Of a stretch of DNA of 64,000 bases, positions 15,997 through 24,453 are shown piece by piece (position 1 is the stretch's first letter; each line of letters begins with the position of its first letter). The stretch is from positions 124,001-188,000 of the forward strand of contig SCTS01000006.1 of assembly GCA_004322365.1 (NCBI GenBank), given 5' to 3'. The notes under the pieces are model-generated. The model searched no databases. It was given only the letters and a program-made list of their open reading frames with translations, and was not told the origin of the DNA. Both the position numbers and the translations under genes were made by a program. Source of the stretch: Patescibacteria group bacterium. Its GTDB lineage: Bacteria > Patescibacteria > Paceibacteria > UBA9973 > UBA2103.

Positions 15997-16380
15997 ATGG
16001 ACATGCCGAGCGAAGAAGAATTAAAAAAACGCCTCACACCCGAGGAATACGCAGTACTCCGAACAGGAGCAACTGAAGCCCCTTTTAGTGGTGAATTTGT
16101 CCATACAGACACACAAGGAACCTTTAATTGTAAGGCCTGCTCAAATCCCCTATTCACTTCCGAAAAGAAATTTGATTCTGGTACTGGCTGGCCGTCATTT
16201 GATGATGCTATTGCCGGATCCGTCGAAATGAAAACAGATATGTCTCTAGGTATGGCACGCACAGAAGTTGTTTGTGCAAAATGTGGGTCACACCTAGGGC
16301 ATATGTTTGAGGATGGCCCTACTGAAACTGGAAAACGTTATTGTATTAATTCAGTTTGTCTTAATCTTGAAGAAAAATGA
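15997..16380 (+). CDS. msrB: Peptide-methionine (R)-S-oxide reductase MsrB
   Basis: 127 residues. It has the MsrB core GTGWPSFDDAI, two zinc CxxC motifs (CKAC and CAKC), HLGHMFEDGP and the catalytic RYCINS. It repairs R-form methionine sulfoxide in proteins. First gene of an msrB-MFS-msrA unit; the stop codon overlaps the next ATG by four nt. Confidence 0.96.
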   Translation: MDMPSEEELKKRLTPEEYAVLRTGATEAPFSGEFVHTDTQGTFNCKACSNPLFTSEKKFDSGTGWPSFDDAIAGSVEMKTDMSLGMARTEVVCAKCGSHLGHMFEDGPTETGKRYCINSVCLNLEEK

Positions 16381-17000
16381 AACGACAATCTTTCTTTCCA
16401 TTTGGAGAAATCCTCCGAGCAAATCCGGTCATAAAATTTCTAATCTTTGGAGATGTGGTCTTCTTTGCTGCAGCAGGACTCTTGGGTCCAATTTTCTCAC
16501 TCTTCGTTGTTGATTTCATAGATGGCGGAAGTGCTGAAGTGGCCGGCATCGCAATCGCTATCTACCTCCTTACAAAAAGCATCGCCCAAATTCCAGCAGC
16601 ATTCATTATTGATAAAATTTGTGGAGACAGAGATGACTTCTGGTTTATCTTTGGAAGTCTCATTTTTGCAAGTTTCATACCCCTCTCATTCCTCTTCATC
16701 TCAACTCCAATAGAACTCTATATTGCGCAATTCCTTATTGGGCTTGCCTATGCGTTTCAGTTTCCCTCATTTATGGCACTCTTTACTAAATATATTCCGG
16801 ATAACAAAGAAGCAACAATGTGGGGTTTGTACTTCACCATGCTCGACCTAGCCTCGGCCGCAACAGCAGCAATCGGTGGGTACCTTGCAACTACGATAGG
16901 TTTTCATACGGTAGTTATAGCGGTAGCATGTCTCGAATTTGCTGGCGCACTTCTCTTTTTCCCTATCCGTAACCACATTCGAGAACCCAACAATTGCTAA
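16377..17000 (+). CDS. Half-length MFS-type membrane protein
   Basis: 207 residues with about six membrane helices, matching only one half of an MFS carrier (normal length near 400). It starts inside the msrB stop codon (ATGA) and ends three nt before msrA. There is no sign of a frameshift or missing second half in the DNA, since msrA follows at once. It may act as a dimer or be a remnant. Substrate unknown. Confidence 0.75.
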   Translation: MKRQSFFPFGEILRANPVIKFLIFGDVVFFAAAGLLGPIFSLFVVDFIDGGSAEVAGIAIAIYLLTKSIAQIPAAFIIDKICGDRDDFWFIFGSLIFASFIPLSFLFISTPIELYIAQFLIGLAYAFQFPSFMALFTKYIPDNKEATMWGLYFTMLDLASAATAAIGGYLATTIGFHTVVIAVACLEFAGALLFFPIRNHIREPNNC

Positions 17001-17003
17001 TCC

Positions 17004-17561
17004 ATGGATTCTAAATCGCGTTCAGTTGCAGTATTCGGCGGGGGTTGTTTCTGGTGCACAGAAGCGGTATTCAAAATGCTTCGAGGCATTATTTCAGTCG
17101 AGCCCGGCTACGCAGGAGGAACAACAGAAAACCCCACGTACTATGCGGTTTCAAATGGAAATACAGGGCACGCCGAAGTAATAAAAATTGAATTTGATTC
17201 CTCACAAATCACCTACTCAGACTTACTTACTGTATTTTTCGGAACGCATGACGCTACACAAGTAAACCGCCAAGGTAATGATGTGGGCACACAATACCGA
17301 TCCATTATTCTCTACACTGACGGCACACAAGAAAAAGAAGCCAGAGCTTTCATACAACAACTTAACGATTCATCAAAAGAAGGAAAGCCTGTAGCAACTG
17401 ACATAGTGCCCCTTACAAAATTCTACGAGGCAGAACAAGAGCATCTCGACTACTATGCACGAAATAAAAATCAAGGCTACTGCCAAGTAATTATTGAACC
17501 AAAACTTCAAAAAGTTCAAGAAAAATTCGCTGAACTTTTAAAAACTCATTCAAAAAACTAA
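17004..17561 (+). CDS. msrA: Peptide-methionine (S)-S-oxide reductase MsrA
   Basis: 185 residues with the catalytic GGGCFWCTEAVF, GYAGG, GHAEVIKIEFD and the EQEHLDYYARN region. It repairs S-form methionine sulfoxide and complements MsrB in the same operon. It ends next to the convergent zincin gene (adjacent stop codons at 17561/17562). Confidence 0.96.
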   Translation: MDSKSRSVAVFGGGCFWCTEAVFKMLRGIISVEPGYAGGTTENPTYYAVSNGNTGHAEVIKIEFDSSQITYSDLLTVFFGTHDATQVNRQGNDVGTQYRSIILYTDGTQEKEARAFIQQLNDSSKEGKPVATDIVPLTKFYEAEQEHLDYYARNKNQGYCQVIIEPKLQKVQEKFAELLKTHSKN

Positions 17562-18038
17562 TTACTTAAATTCGTTTGTTGTTGCTTCCTCTCGTGCTCC
17601 TATTTCAAATTCATCCATATCAAAGTGCCGTGCAATTTCATGCCAAATGATGTCACGAACAATCGAGCGAATACGACGTTTCATTGGCTCAGTTGGAGCT
17701 CCCCATTCAACTTCCACACCAGCTTCGTGAGCGGCAGCGTGCAAAACAGGGTTACGAAATATGACGACTCCCTCTCCTGCCTCTGTACTCCTATACAAAC
17801 CAAAAAGCGTATAATTCTCTGGAACACTCTGCTCACGGAGCAGAACATTGCTCGGTGTGTCTTCGATGGTAATAGCGCTCGCACTCACCTTAGAGCTGAA
17901 TTTCTCTGGCACTAAGAGAAAAGCATCAGCTACTATTTTTTCGAACTCTTTCGGAGAGAGACCGTCTTCTATGAGAACAGCTGATTTACCACCAGGATTC
18001 ATTGCGGGCATCTGAATATCGTCAATGTCGTCATTCAT
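17562..18038 (-). CDS. Zincin-like metallopeptidase (PF06262-type)
   Basis: 158 residues; the C-terminal part has IRSIVRDIIWHEIARHFDMDEFEIGARE, an HExxH motif with a third His and acidic tail typical of the small zincin family formerly called DUF1025. Physiological substrate unknown. The first 20 residues are acidic. The ATG overlaps the end of the upstream IMP cyclohydrolase-like gene by four nt. Confidence 0.85.
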   Translation of the reverse strand: MNDDIDDIQMPAMNPGGKSAVLIEDGLSPKEFEKIVADAFLLVPEKFSSKVSASAITIEDTPSNVLLREQSVPENYTLFGLYRSTEAGEGVVIFRNPVLHAAAHEAGVEVEWGAPTEPMKRRIRSIVRDIIWHEIARHFDMDEFEIGAREEATTNEFK

Positions 18039-18733
18039 GAGATACGATTTACTATAGCAATTTCCGCCTGTTCTCCAAGTTTTTTATAAATGGCAATAAC
18101 GCCGACACGATAATCCAATTGCCCTACCTTTGGGGCATATAAATCAAATATTCCTTTCGCTGCAATTTTTGCGGAACCGAATGCAAGCGGTACAGAAATC
18201 GGATCGCCAGCAAATGATGGGGTAGGTTTTACATCGTCCCCTATATAGGTACCAATGTATGAGCCTACACCTTCTTCAAAAGAGAGACTCCAGGAAGCAT
18301 GATCAATACCATCAGATGCAGAGCGCACAATGTGAAGTGCCCCATCCACTCCCTTTGAAGATTCAATAATGCATCCAGTAATGCGCGGTGTCCGATACTC
18401 ATCTGGCTCATATGCCTCTTCAGTTAGAGCATAGGAAAGTTGCTGACGGGCATCGCGCGATTGAAGTTCTGTTATATGTTTTATGTGCGTACCATTTGCA
18501 ACAACAATACCGTTGTCGAACATTTGGACAGCTGGGTATTCGAGAAGCTCTTGATTCCCCTGTTTGACCGTCTCATCAACACCACCCATAAAAATACCAT
18601 TCCCTTTTTGAACAAAACACCTCGCCAAACTCGACGGACTCCGCCCTGTTGCGCCATACACTACCACATATGCACCGGCATCTTTGCCGATAATCATAAA
18701 ACGCCCAGGATATATAAAATCAAACGGACTCAT
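18035..18733 (-). CDS. IMP cyclohydrolase of the PurO-like family
   Basis: From ATG 18731-18733 the product has 232 residues beginning MSPFDFIYPGRFMIIG. The YPGRFMIIGKD and GATGRSPSSLARCFV segments resemble archaeal PurO-type IMP cyclohydrolase, which closes FAICAR to IMP, the last purine step. The fit with the purine genes at 30-38 kb supports this. I judged the family by eye. The longer frame to 18796 would overlap the upstream kinase by 77 nt; the chosen start overlaps by 14 nt. Confidence 0.75.
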   Translation of the reverse strand: MSPFDFIYPGRFMIIGKDAGAYVVVYGATGRSPSSLARCFVQKGNGIFMGGVDETVKQGNQELLEYPAVQMFDNGIVVANGTHIKHITELQSRDARQQLSYALTEEAYEPDEYRTPRITGCIIESSKGVDGALHIVRSASDGIDHASWSLSFEEGVGSYIGTYIGDDVKPTPSFAGDPISVPLAFGSAKIAAKGIFDLYAPKVGQLDYRVGVIAIYKKLGEQAEIAIVNRIS

Positions 18734-19271
18734 ATAGTTGTTCAAGAATATCATCAATTTTCCTAAAAAGCCCCTCGGAAATTTCAGCATTCTCAATATG
18801 AAAATCTGCTACACCAATAGCCTCCTTAAGGTTATTTTCGTCCTGATTTTCAGAAGCCATTTGTTTATTCTGCTCTTTTAGAAAATCATCAAAAGAGACG
18901 GCGTCTTTTTCTTCACCGCGTTTCTGTATTCTTTCATAGCGAACAGATAGTGGCGCATCAACAGAAAGCACCTTTCCGCCAATATCACGAATATACAAAA
19001 CCTCAGGAACTGAGTGTAGTGATTCAATGACGATATTTTCATTCACTAAATTATTTTCACCAAGCACTGCCTCCACGAGTGCAGTTGAGTGCTTCGCACG
19101 ATATTCATTTGCAATCTCACGACACACAACCCTCGTTGGAATGAGCCCGCGACGCGACGCCTCACTTTCTAAGAAAGCTGAAACAGAAATATGGTGAAAG
19201 CCCTTCTTCTTAAGGTGCATTGCAACAGTCCCCTTGCCGGCACCAATCGTCCCCGTAATACCTAGAATCAT
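18720..19271 (-). CDS. P-loop nucleotide/CoA kinase-like protein
   Basis: 183 residues with the Walker A motif GITGTIGAGKGTVA at the N-terminus, a DAPLSVRYERIQKRG segment like the lid region of nucleoside monophosphate or dephospho-CoA kinases, and no other domain. The exact substrate cannot be read from the sequence. It overlaps the ABC exporter gene upstream by four nt and the PurO-like gene downstream. Confidence 0.75.
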   Translation of the reverse strand: MILGITGTIGAGKGTVAMHLKKKGFHHISVSAFLESEASRRGLIPTRVVCREIANEYRAKHSTALVEAVLGENNLVNENIVIESLHSVPEVLYIRDIGGKVLSVDAPLSVRYERIQKRGEEKDAVSFDDFLKEQNKQMASENQDENNLKEAIGVADFHIENAEISEGLFRKIDDILEQLYESV

Positions 19272-21088
19272 AAAACTTCTGATTCTTTATCTTCAGAGAC
19301 AGCATCATCTTCTGTAATGAATCCACCTGCCTGAAGATTCCACAAATCGCGGTACAAACTTGGCTTTGCGAGAAGCGAATCATGAGTGCCGTCTTCCTTT
19401 ATATGACCATCCTCAAGCACAAGAATACGATCCATTTGGCGAATTGTTGAAAGTCGATGTGCAACAGCAATTGTAGTTTTGCCTTCCATGAGTCTATCCA
19501 ACGCCTCCTGAATGAGTACTTCTGAATGAGAGTCGAGACTCGAAGTCGCTTCATCAAGAATAAGTATTGGCGCATCCTTCAAAATAGCGCGTGCTATAGC
19601 AATTCTCTGTCGTTCACCACCAGAAATTTTTACGCCTCTCTCGCCCACATAGGTATCATAGCCAGCAGGGAGTCCGTCAATAAATTGCGCACAATTTGCG
19701 AGACGCGCCGCCTCTTTTACTTCTGCATCGGTTGCATCAAGTCTGCCATAGCGAATATTTTCCATGAGTGTTCGATGGAAAAGTACAGGTTCTTGTGGCA
19801 CCACCGCAATGGCACGGCGCAAACTCTCCTGTGTTACTTTCTGTATATCTTGTCCATCAATGAGGATGCGACCCTCTGTGATGTTATAGAGTCTGAAAAG
19901 AAGCCGAAGAATAGTGGTCTTTCCTGCACCAGATGGACCCACCAACCCTATTTTCTGACCGCCAGAAATCGAGAGGTCAACATCTTCTAACACCTTCCTA
20001 TTTTCACCAAAATTAAAGGTGAGATTTTCAAAAACTATTTCCCCGCTCAAAACCGAGAGTTCTTCGGCATCCGCTACATCTTTTATTTCATGAGGTAACT
20101 TCAACATCTCCACCATTTCTTTTGAATCTGCGAAAACCTCAAAGACGGTGCGAATAATACGTCCGAAATCCCAGAGCTGTCCCGCAAGGGCAATAATATA
20201 CACTTGCACCAACACAAAGGTACCTACTGTTATTGAACCCTCTTGCCACAACTTAATACTGAAATAGAAAATAAGAAACTCTGCAATGAAAATAATCGCT
20301 GCCTGTACTGCATCAAAAGAGGAATTAATATTCCAAGTGGTGCGTGTAATTTTTGCTTGAGCATTCGTGACAGCAGTGAAACGTTTTACTTCATTTTTAA
20401 GACTTGCAAATAAAGTGATTGAACTTTGATTCGCAAACAAATCAGCAAGCATGCCTGTTGTTTTTGAATCCGCCTCGGCCATACGAATGTTGTACTTAAC
20501 GCGCCATACTGCAAACACGTAGTTGAAGGTAAAAAATACAGTAATCCAGCCCATAATGATGAGCGAAAGAAGTGGTGTATCTCTCCAAGTAACAATAACG
20601 GCACCAAGAATGGTGACGCCGAGCGGTATGAAATTGAATGCAATAGTGTCAGCTAATCGTTCAAATGAACGAGCAAAACGACTCACTCGCTGAATGAGAC
20701 TGCCACTGAAGTTATTCGAAAAGAAGCCGAGTGAATGTTGTGCAAGATACTCAAAAGACATCTGCCGGAGGCGAGCCATGGTGTCTGGCTCGATCTTCTG
20801 CAATCCTAAAAGTCCAATATTCCTTGCAGCCCATCGAAGAGCTCTGAGAGCTAATACTCCTGTGATTATGGAAAGTAGCGTTACAACAGCGATGCTCTTT
20901 TCAAGAGGAGCTGTGAGCGTGTCGAAGAAATGCTTATACAAAAGTGGAACAAAGACCTCTGCAATACTGGCAACAAGAAACAAAAAAAGCGTGACGACAG
21001 CAAGCCAGCCGTCAGGTCGTAATCCTTGCCACATGGCACGAAGTACATCGAGAACACCAACGGGAGGATACTGCATCTTTACACGCAT
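19268..21088 (-). CDS. ABC exporter, fused permease and ATPase (MsbA/LmrA type)
   Basis: 606 residues: six membrane helices in residues about 20-310, then the ATPase with Walker A GPSGAGKTTILRLL, Q-loop VVPQEPVLFHR, signature ISGGERQRIAIARA, Walker B ILILDEATSSLD and the H-loop AHRLST. Such half transporters dimerise and export lipids or drugs. The start may be ATG 21076 (MQYPPVG). First gene of a run that includes the kinase, PurO-like and zincin genes with overlapping ends. Confidence 0.93.
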   Translation of the reverse strand: MRVKMQYPPVGVLDVLRAMWQGLRPDGWLAVVTLFLFLVASIAEVFVPLLYKHFFDTLTAPLEKSIAVVTLLSIITGVLALRALRWAARNIGLLGLQKIEPDTMARLRQMSFEYLAQHSLGFFSNNFSGSLIQRVSRFARSFERLADTIAFNFIPLGVTILGAVIVTWRDTPLLSLIIMGWITVFFTFNYVFAVWRVKYNIRMAEADSKTTGMLADLFANQSSITLFASLKNEVKRFTAVTNAQAKITRTTWNINSSFDAVQAAIIFIAEFLIFYFSIKLWQEGSITVGTFVLVQVYIIALAGQLWDFGRIIRTVFEVFADSKEMVEMLKLPHEIKDVADAEELSVLSGEIVFENLTFNFGENRKVLEDVDLSISGGQKIGLVGPSGAGKTTILRLLFRLYNITEGRILIDGQDIQKVTQESLRRAIAVVPQEPVLFHRTLMENIRYGRLDATDAEVKEAARLANCAQFIDGLPAGYDTYVGERGVKISGGERQRIAIARAILKDAPILILDEATSSLDSHSEVLIQEALDRLMEGKTTIAVAHRLSTIRQMDRILVLEDGHIKEDGTHDSLLAKPSLYRDLWNLQAGGFITEDDAVSEDKESEVL

Positions 21089-21230
21089 ACAAAAGACATT
21101 GTCTCATGAATTTAATACTCCAAAAATAACCTAAAATGACAACTCAACAAAAATTTCAATCGGATTTCCTGCAAATCAACAGGTATGCGAATGCCTCCAT
21201 GCACCCACACACTCTCTTAGTTTAAATAAA

Positions 21231-21288
21231 ACAAACCCCCGTATAGTATAAAATAACGATCGTTATTTTATACTATACGGGGGTTTGT
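21231..21288. repeat. 58-bp perfect palindrome, bidirectional terminator candidate
   Basis: ACAAACCCCCGTATAGTATA at 21231-21250 runs into a centre at AACGATCGTT and is mirrored exactly to 21288. The space 21089-21347 holds no gene that I can see. It lies downstream of the LUD gene and upstream of the ABC exporter. The arms end in C/G runs next to T or A, so it could terminate transcription, but a loop-free palindrome this long is unusual. Confidence 0.85.
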
Positions 21289-21347
21289 GAGTACACACGA
21301 ACAAGAATGCATCAGACGCATGCTATTACACACGTCAAAGATGTTTG

Positions 21348-21962
21348 TTAGAACCCTAACACCTCTTTCACAAGAACGAGATGAATGTGTCTATTGGGCA
21401 TCACCTCCCTCTCAAAGATGAACATTTTTGCAATCACGCTTCCTCCCATACCTACCGACTTCATACGGGCATCCTCAAGTGGGTACACATAGTCGCGAAT
21501 GCGAGCAAACGCAGAATCCAGTGTTGGCACTATTTTTTGTGCACCAGCAATCCAAATCACGTTATCGCTCGTAAATGCATACGAAGGGATCTGAGACCCC
21601 GAAGCAGAAGCGGTGACTGTCTGTCCGTCTTCAGTAATGGCATGAACGCTCCCTAGGAAATAATCAGCAGACACACTTAACTTTCGTAGTTCTGCTTGCT
21701 TAACTCCGTCCTTTTCAGCAACAATAGCCTCTTTCACATTCTTCCACGGATGACTTTCTGACTTTAGCAAATCAACAAAACCAATCTGTTGCAACGTAGT
21801 TGAGCTACCTGTCATAACCTCTGCTCCGTCAGGAATGAGTGATTTTACCTTCTCTAATGCTTCTTCTTTGGTGTTCACAAGGTGAACGGAAACATTACGC
21901 GCACCCACTGCCAGAACTGTCTTTTCAATAATGTCTACTGAGGGAATGGTGTCGTATGTCAT
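21348..21962 (-). CDS. LUD domain protein (LutC/YkgG-like)
   Basis: 204 residues. It has the LUD pattern: EEALEKVKSLIPDGAEVMTGSSTTLQQIGFVD, an ADYFLGSVHAITEDG core and IWIAGAQKIVPTLDSAFARI. Family members act in lactate oxidation with LutA/LutB, but those partners are absent here, and stand-alone LUD proteins of this type have no proven role. Single-gene unit. Confidence 0.8.
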   Translation of the reverse strand: MTYDTIPSVDIIEKTVLAVGARNVSVHLVNTKEEALEKVKSLIPDGAEVMTGSSTTLQQIGFVDLLKSESHPWKNVKEAIVAEKDGVKQAELRKLSVSADYFLGSVHAITEDGQTVTASASGSQIPSYAFTSDNVIWIAGAQKIVPTLDSAFARIRDYVYPLEDARMKSVGMGGSVIAKMFIFEREVMPNRHIHLVLVKEVLGF

Positions 21963-22098
21963 GGTGATATTTTTACAATGTTAATTACTAATATGCGTAT
22001 AATCATACAAGTAGGAAAAGTATAACATGCCGGTGTATGCACGTACAACAGAGCCCGCGCTTCGCCTGAGCAAGCAAGAACATACACGAGCGATACGA

Positions 22099-22104
22099 TA
22101 TACT
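22099..22104 (+). promoter_or_regulatory. -10 box of the cupredoxin gene
   Basis: TATACT six nt before the ATG at 22111. This position makes the upstream in-frame ATG at 22027 an unlikely start and implies a leaderless mRNA. Confidence 0.55.
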
Positions 22105-22110
22105 TTATGT

Positions 22111-22593
22111 ATGAAAAATAAACCAATGGTCATTTTTGTAATTGTTCTCTTACTCGCCCTAGGCGCTTGGTACTACTTCTCACAAAAACCATCAACTGAA
22201 GCTCTCGACACTACTGAAACTCAGGTAACAGGAGACACTCCTTCCCTTCCTGCGGGAGGTATGGAAACAGGAGAAGTATCAACAAACGATATTACTGTTG
22301 GGGTAACAGTTGGGGGAGTAAAAGAATTTACTGTTGCGAGTGATCACTTCTCATTTGTTCCAAATTCAATGCAAGTGAAAAAGGGCGATCGTGTAAAAAT
22401 TACCTTCTCCAATCCTCTAGGCACTCACGATTTTAAAATAGACGAATTTAATGCCGCAACACCTAAATTAAGCGCTGGCCAGAGTGCTGTTGTCGAATTT
22501 ATCGCAGATAAAGCGGGCGCATTTGAATACTATTGTTCAGTGGGCAATCACCGCGCTATGGGTATGTGGGGAACACTTGTGGTAACAGAATAA
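22111..22593 (+). CDS. Membrane-anchored cupredoxin (blue copper) protein
   Basis: 160 residues from ATG 22111: an N-terminal membrane helix (VIFVIVLLLALGAWYYF), a Thr/Glu/Gly linker, and a plastocyanin-like domain. Type 1 copper ligands are visible as the His in GTHDFKI and the C-X4-H-X3-M array in YYCSVGNHRAMGMWG. It may carry electrons outside the membrane. Followed by a terminator. Confidence 0.88.
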   Translation: MKNKPMVIFVIVLLLALGAWYYFSQKPSTEALDTTETQVTGDTPSLPAGGMETGEVSTNDITVGVTVGGVKEFTVASDHFSFVPNSMQVKKGDRVKITFSNPLGTHDFKIDEFNAATPKLSAGQSAVVEFIADKAGAFEYYCSVGNHRAMGMWGTLVVTE

Positions 22594-22615
22594 TATAGGA
22601 ATAAACCAATAAAAA

Positions 22616-22642
22616 AACGCTTCGGATGAAGCGTTGTTTATT
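22616..22642 (+). terminator. Terminator of the cupredoxin gene
   Basis: AACGCTTC-GGAT-GAAGCGTT stem-loop followed by GTTTATTG; A-rich on the other side, so it may also serve the opposite strand gene ending at 22663. Confidence 0.8.
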
Positions 22643-22662
22643 GTTCTGAACCTGTCGCGCGA

Positions 22663-23115
22663 CTAATGAAATCCAAACAATGAGCTTACAAGATTCGTAA
22701 TAGGGTCGGCAGTATATCCATACACCATCGCTGCACCCAAGGCTCCCTGCACTATAAGGGCAAGCATGCCAAGGATTGCGAGTAATTTTTGTGCTATCCG
22801 AAAGAGCTCCGGACGAGAAAATGAATAGAACTGATTCCATAATGCAAGAAGGGCGGAAACCAAGAAAATGAGTAGTATCGCCATTGCTCCCGCCTTATGG
22901 ACAGAGAGAACAACATTCTCCCCCACCAACCCCTCTGCAATTATGCCCGTTGCAATGGCAGGAAAAATAGAAAGTGTTCCAACATATAAAAGAAAATACT
23001 TCACCTGATCCAGCCCCACCTTTGGAAAAAATTTTGAGAAAGGCACAAGCTCCAAAAGCACATACAGTGTAAGTAGTGCAAGTGGAAAGTGAACAAATGC
23101 AGGGTGAATCATCAT
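22663..23115 (-). CDS. DUF2231-like four-helix membrane protein
   Basis: 150 residues from ATG 23113-23115 (MMIHPAFVHFPLALL). It has four membrane helices and the HPAFVHFPLAL motif of DUF2231, with a second His in VLSVHKAGAM that may bind heme or metal. Function unknown. The ATG overlaps the stop of the MliC-like gene by four nt (ATGA), so the two are co-translated. An ATG at 23127 is possible. Confidence 0.75.
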   Translation of the reverse strand: MMIHPAFVHFPLALLTLYVLLELVPFSKFFPKVGLDQVKYFLLYVGTLSIFPAIATGIIAEGLVGENVVLSVHKAGAMAILLIFLVSALLALWNQFYSFSRPELFRIAQKLLAILGMLALIVQGALGAAMVYGYTADPITNLVSSLFGFH

Positions 23116-23486
23116 ATGCGTATGCAATCAGTAAAAGTCAAAATATTATTTTCCTGTATAAATGAAGTATCGCCTTTGTTCCAAAATACGAAGTCTCCAT
23201 TTAAGGTGGCGTACCGAGCCCCAGACCCCGCAACTGTCTGGGGAAGCGTGCGAGCGCGCAAATCACTGAGCTCAAGTCGTACTGCACCCTCAACATACAC
23301 GGCGTACACACTCTTCCCATCTCTACACTGGTACATTACTTTCGCTAGAATAGTCGCATTCTCTTTTTCAGTCTCGCTCTCGGTGCGCCTCACATCAGGC
23401 CAGACCGCAAGGATAAGAATGGCAACAAATAAAACAATAAACGCAACAATGATTGCTCGGTACTTTGTATGCGCAATGTCGTGCAT
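23112..23486 (-). CDS. MliC-like lysozyme inhibitor domain protein
   Basis: 124 residues: one N-terminal membrane helix (AIIVAFIVLFVAILILAVW) and a domain matching the MliC/PliC pattern, YQCRDGKSVYAVYVEGAVRL, SGARYATLNGDFVFWNKGD and a closing Cys in FTDCIRI that can pair with the first. Family members block c-type lysozyme. In a cell-surface-attached bacterium this could protect its wall. Family assignment is by motif reading. Confidence 0.78.
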   Translation of the reverse strand: MHDIAHTKYRAIIVAFIVLFVAILILAVWPDVRRTESETEKENATILAKVMYQCRDGKSVYAVYVEGAVRLELSDLRARTLPQTVAGSGARYATLNGDFVFWNKGDTSFIQENNILTFTDCIRI

Positions 23487-23495
23487 AAAAAAGCG

Positions 23496-23954
23496 CTATT
23501 GAATTAGTACTGGGATAGAAACAGAAGCATCACGAGATGACTCACCTGATGGATTATCTTTTTTGAGGATAAGAGTTGCAGGACCAGTATAAGGAGTGGT
23601 GAGTGTAATTGTTGCAGTGAACGGAACAAACTCTTCTGTCATCCACTCGTCTTGCGCAGTTGCTATCCCCTGCCCAAGTACTGCACCTTTGTCATCAACA
23701 ACTTCAACAGGAAAACTTGCTTCAAAGTACCAAGTTCCCCGAGCTCGTCCTGAAACATCAACGATGGAACCTAGGGTTTCATCTGGCTTTGGTGAAGCAA
23801 TAGCTATGTCGTTAGCTGATGCGCGCACATATGTTGGGGCACTTGTTTGTGTAGAAGTAGCAGAGGCAGGAGCATGCGCTAGAAGTGGGTAGAGAAAATA
23901 TGCGCCCACCCCAAGAAGTACAAGTAGTAAGAAGGCAAAAATGTATTTTTTCAT
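23496..23954 (-). CDS. Gmad2 immunoglobulin-like domain protein, membrane anchored
   Basis: 152 residues from ATG 23952-23954 (MKKYIFAFLL). One membrane helix, an Ala/Thr/Ser linker, then the Gmad2 domain: SPKPDETLGSIVDVSGRARG, WYFEASFPVEVVD, EEFVPFTATI and LILKKDNPSGESS. The domain occurs in exported proteins of sporeformers and CPR bacteria; its role is unknown. It heads a run with the MliC-like and DUF2231-like genes. Confidence 0.82.
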   Translation of the reverse strand: MKKYIFAFLLLVLLGVGAYFLYPLLAHAPASATSTQTSAPTYVRASANDIAIASPKPDETLGSIVDVSGRARGTWYFEASFPVEVVDDKGAVLGQGIATAQDEWMTEEFVPFTATITLTTPYTGPATLILKKDNPSGESSRDASVSIPVLIQ

Positions 23955-23973
23955 AATAAATATTTTTATAATA

Positions 23974-24132
23974 TTATTTGCGATCACATACGGGGCAGGC
24001 CTCATGGGCAGTCACAAGTGACTCACAGCCTTCACACATATAATTCCTTTGCTCCATTGGTGTGGAGCGAGACGTTTGCTCTGACTCCAAGTGAATCAAG
24101 GGTTCCAGTGAAGGCGTTAGGCGTTCAGTCAT
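23974..24132 (-). CDS. 52-residue zinc-ribbon protein
   Basis: ATG at 24130-24132. The C-terminal half has YMCEGCESLV and EACPVCDRK, two CxxC pairs 12 residues apart, a small zinc ribbon. The N-terminus is polar. The -10 box TATACT (24140-24145) with TTGTTC (24163-24168) 17 nt further fixes this start rather than the upstream ATG at 24168. Role unknown. Confidence 0.7.
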   Translation of the reverse strand: MTERLTPSLEPLIHLESEQTSRSTPMEQRNYMCEGCESLVTAHEACPVCDRK

Positions 24133-24139
24133 TCCAATA

Positions 24140-24168
24140 AGTATAGGTGACTTCCCCACCCGGAACAA
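24140..24168 (-). promoter_or_regulatory. Leaderless-type promoter of the zinc-ribbon gene
   Basis: -35 TTGTTC (24163-24168), 17-nt spacer, -10 TATACT (24140-24145), seven nt to the ATG. The clearest example of a complete promoter placed so that transcription starts at the start codon. Confidence 0.7.
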
Positions 24169-24201
24169 CTATTAAAATGTGAGGTAAATACAACGCATTA
24201 A

Positions 24202-24234
24202 AAAAGCGAGGCTGGGTTTCCCAGCCTCGCTTTT
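24202..24234 (-). terminator. Terminator after the 41-residue gene
   Basis: Perfect 15-bp stem (AAAAGCGAGGCTGGG with its complement), 3-nt loop, flanked by A and T runs; likely bidirectional. Confidence 0.9.
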
Positions 24235-24239
24235 AAAGA

Positions 24240-24365
24240 TTACGCTACCGTACCTTCTGGTGCTGAAGGCATGCTCTCTGGCATAGCTTCCGGCATTGCA
24301 GGAGCTGGTACTTCGTGTGCAGGTTCCATAGGAACATCTGGCACTACTGGTGTATCTGTATCCAT
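24240..24365 (-). CDS. 41-residue Pro/Glu/Met-rich protein
   Basis: ATG at 24363-24365, TAA at 24240-24242. The product is acidic and low complexity (MDTDTPVVPDVPMEPAHEVP, later PAMPEAMPESMPSAPEG), probably disordered. It ends six nt before a strong terminator and follows the helicase gene on the same strand. No family recognised. Confidence 0.5.
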   Translation of the reverse strand: MDTDTPVVPDVPMEPAHEVPAPAMPEAMPESMPSAPEGTVA

Positions 24366-24453
24366 ACTTGTAGATAGATTATTTTTTCAGACTACTAAGA
24401 GCGCGCGACTTTTTTCATCATACGCGCCGACAACTCGTAAGTCAAAGAAAAAA

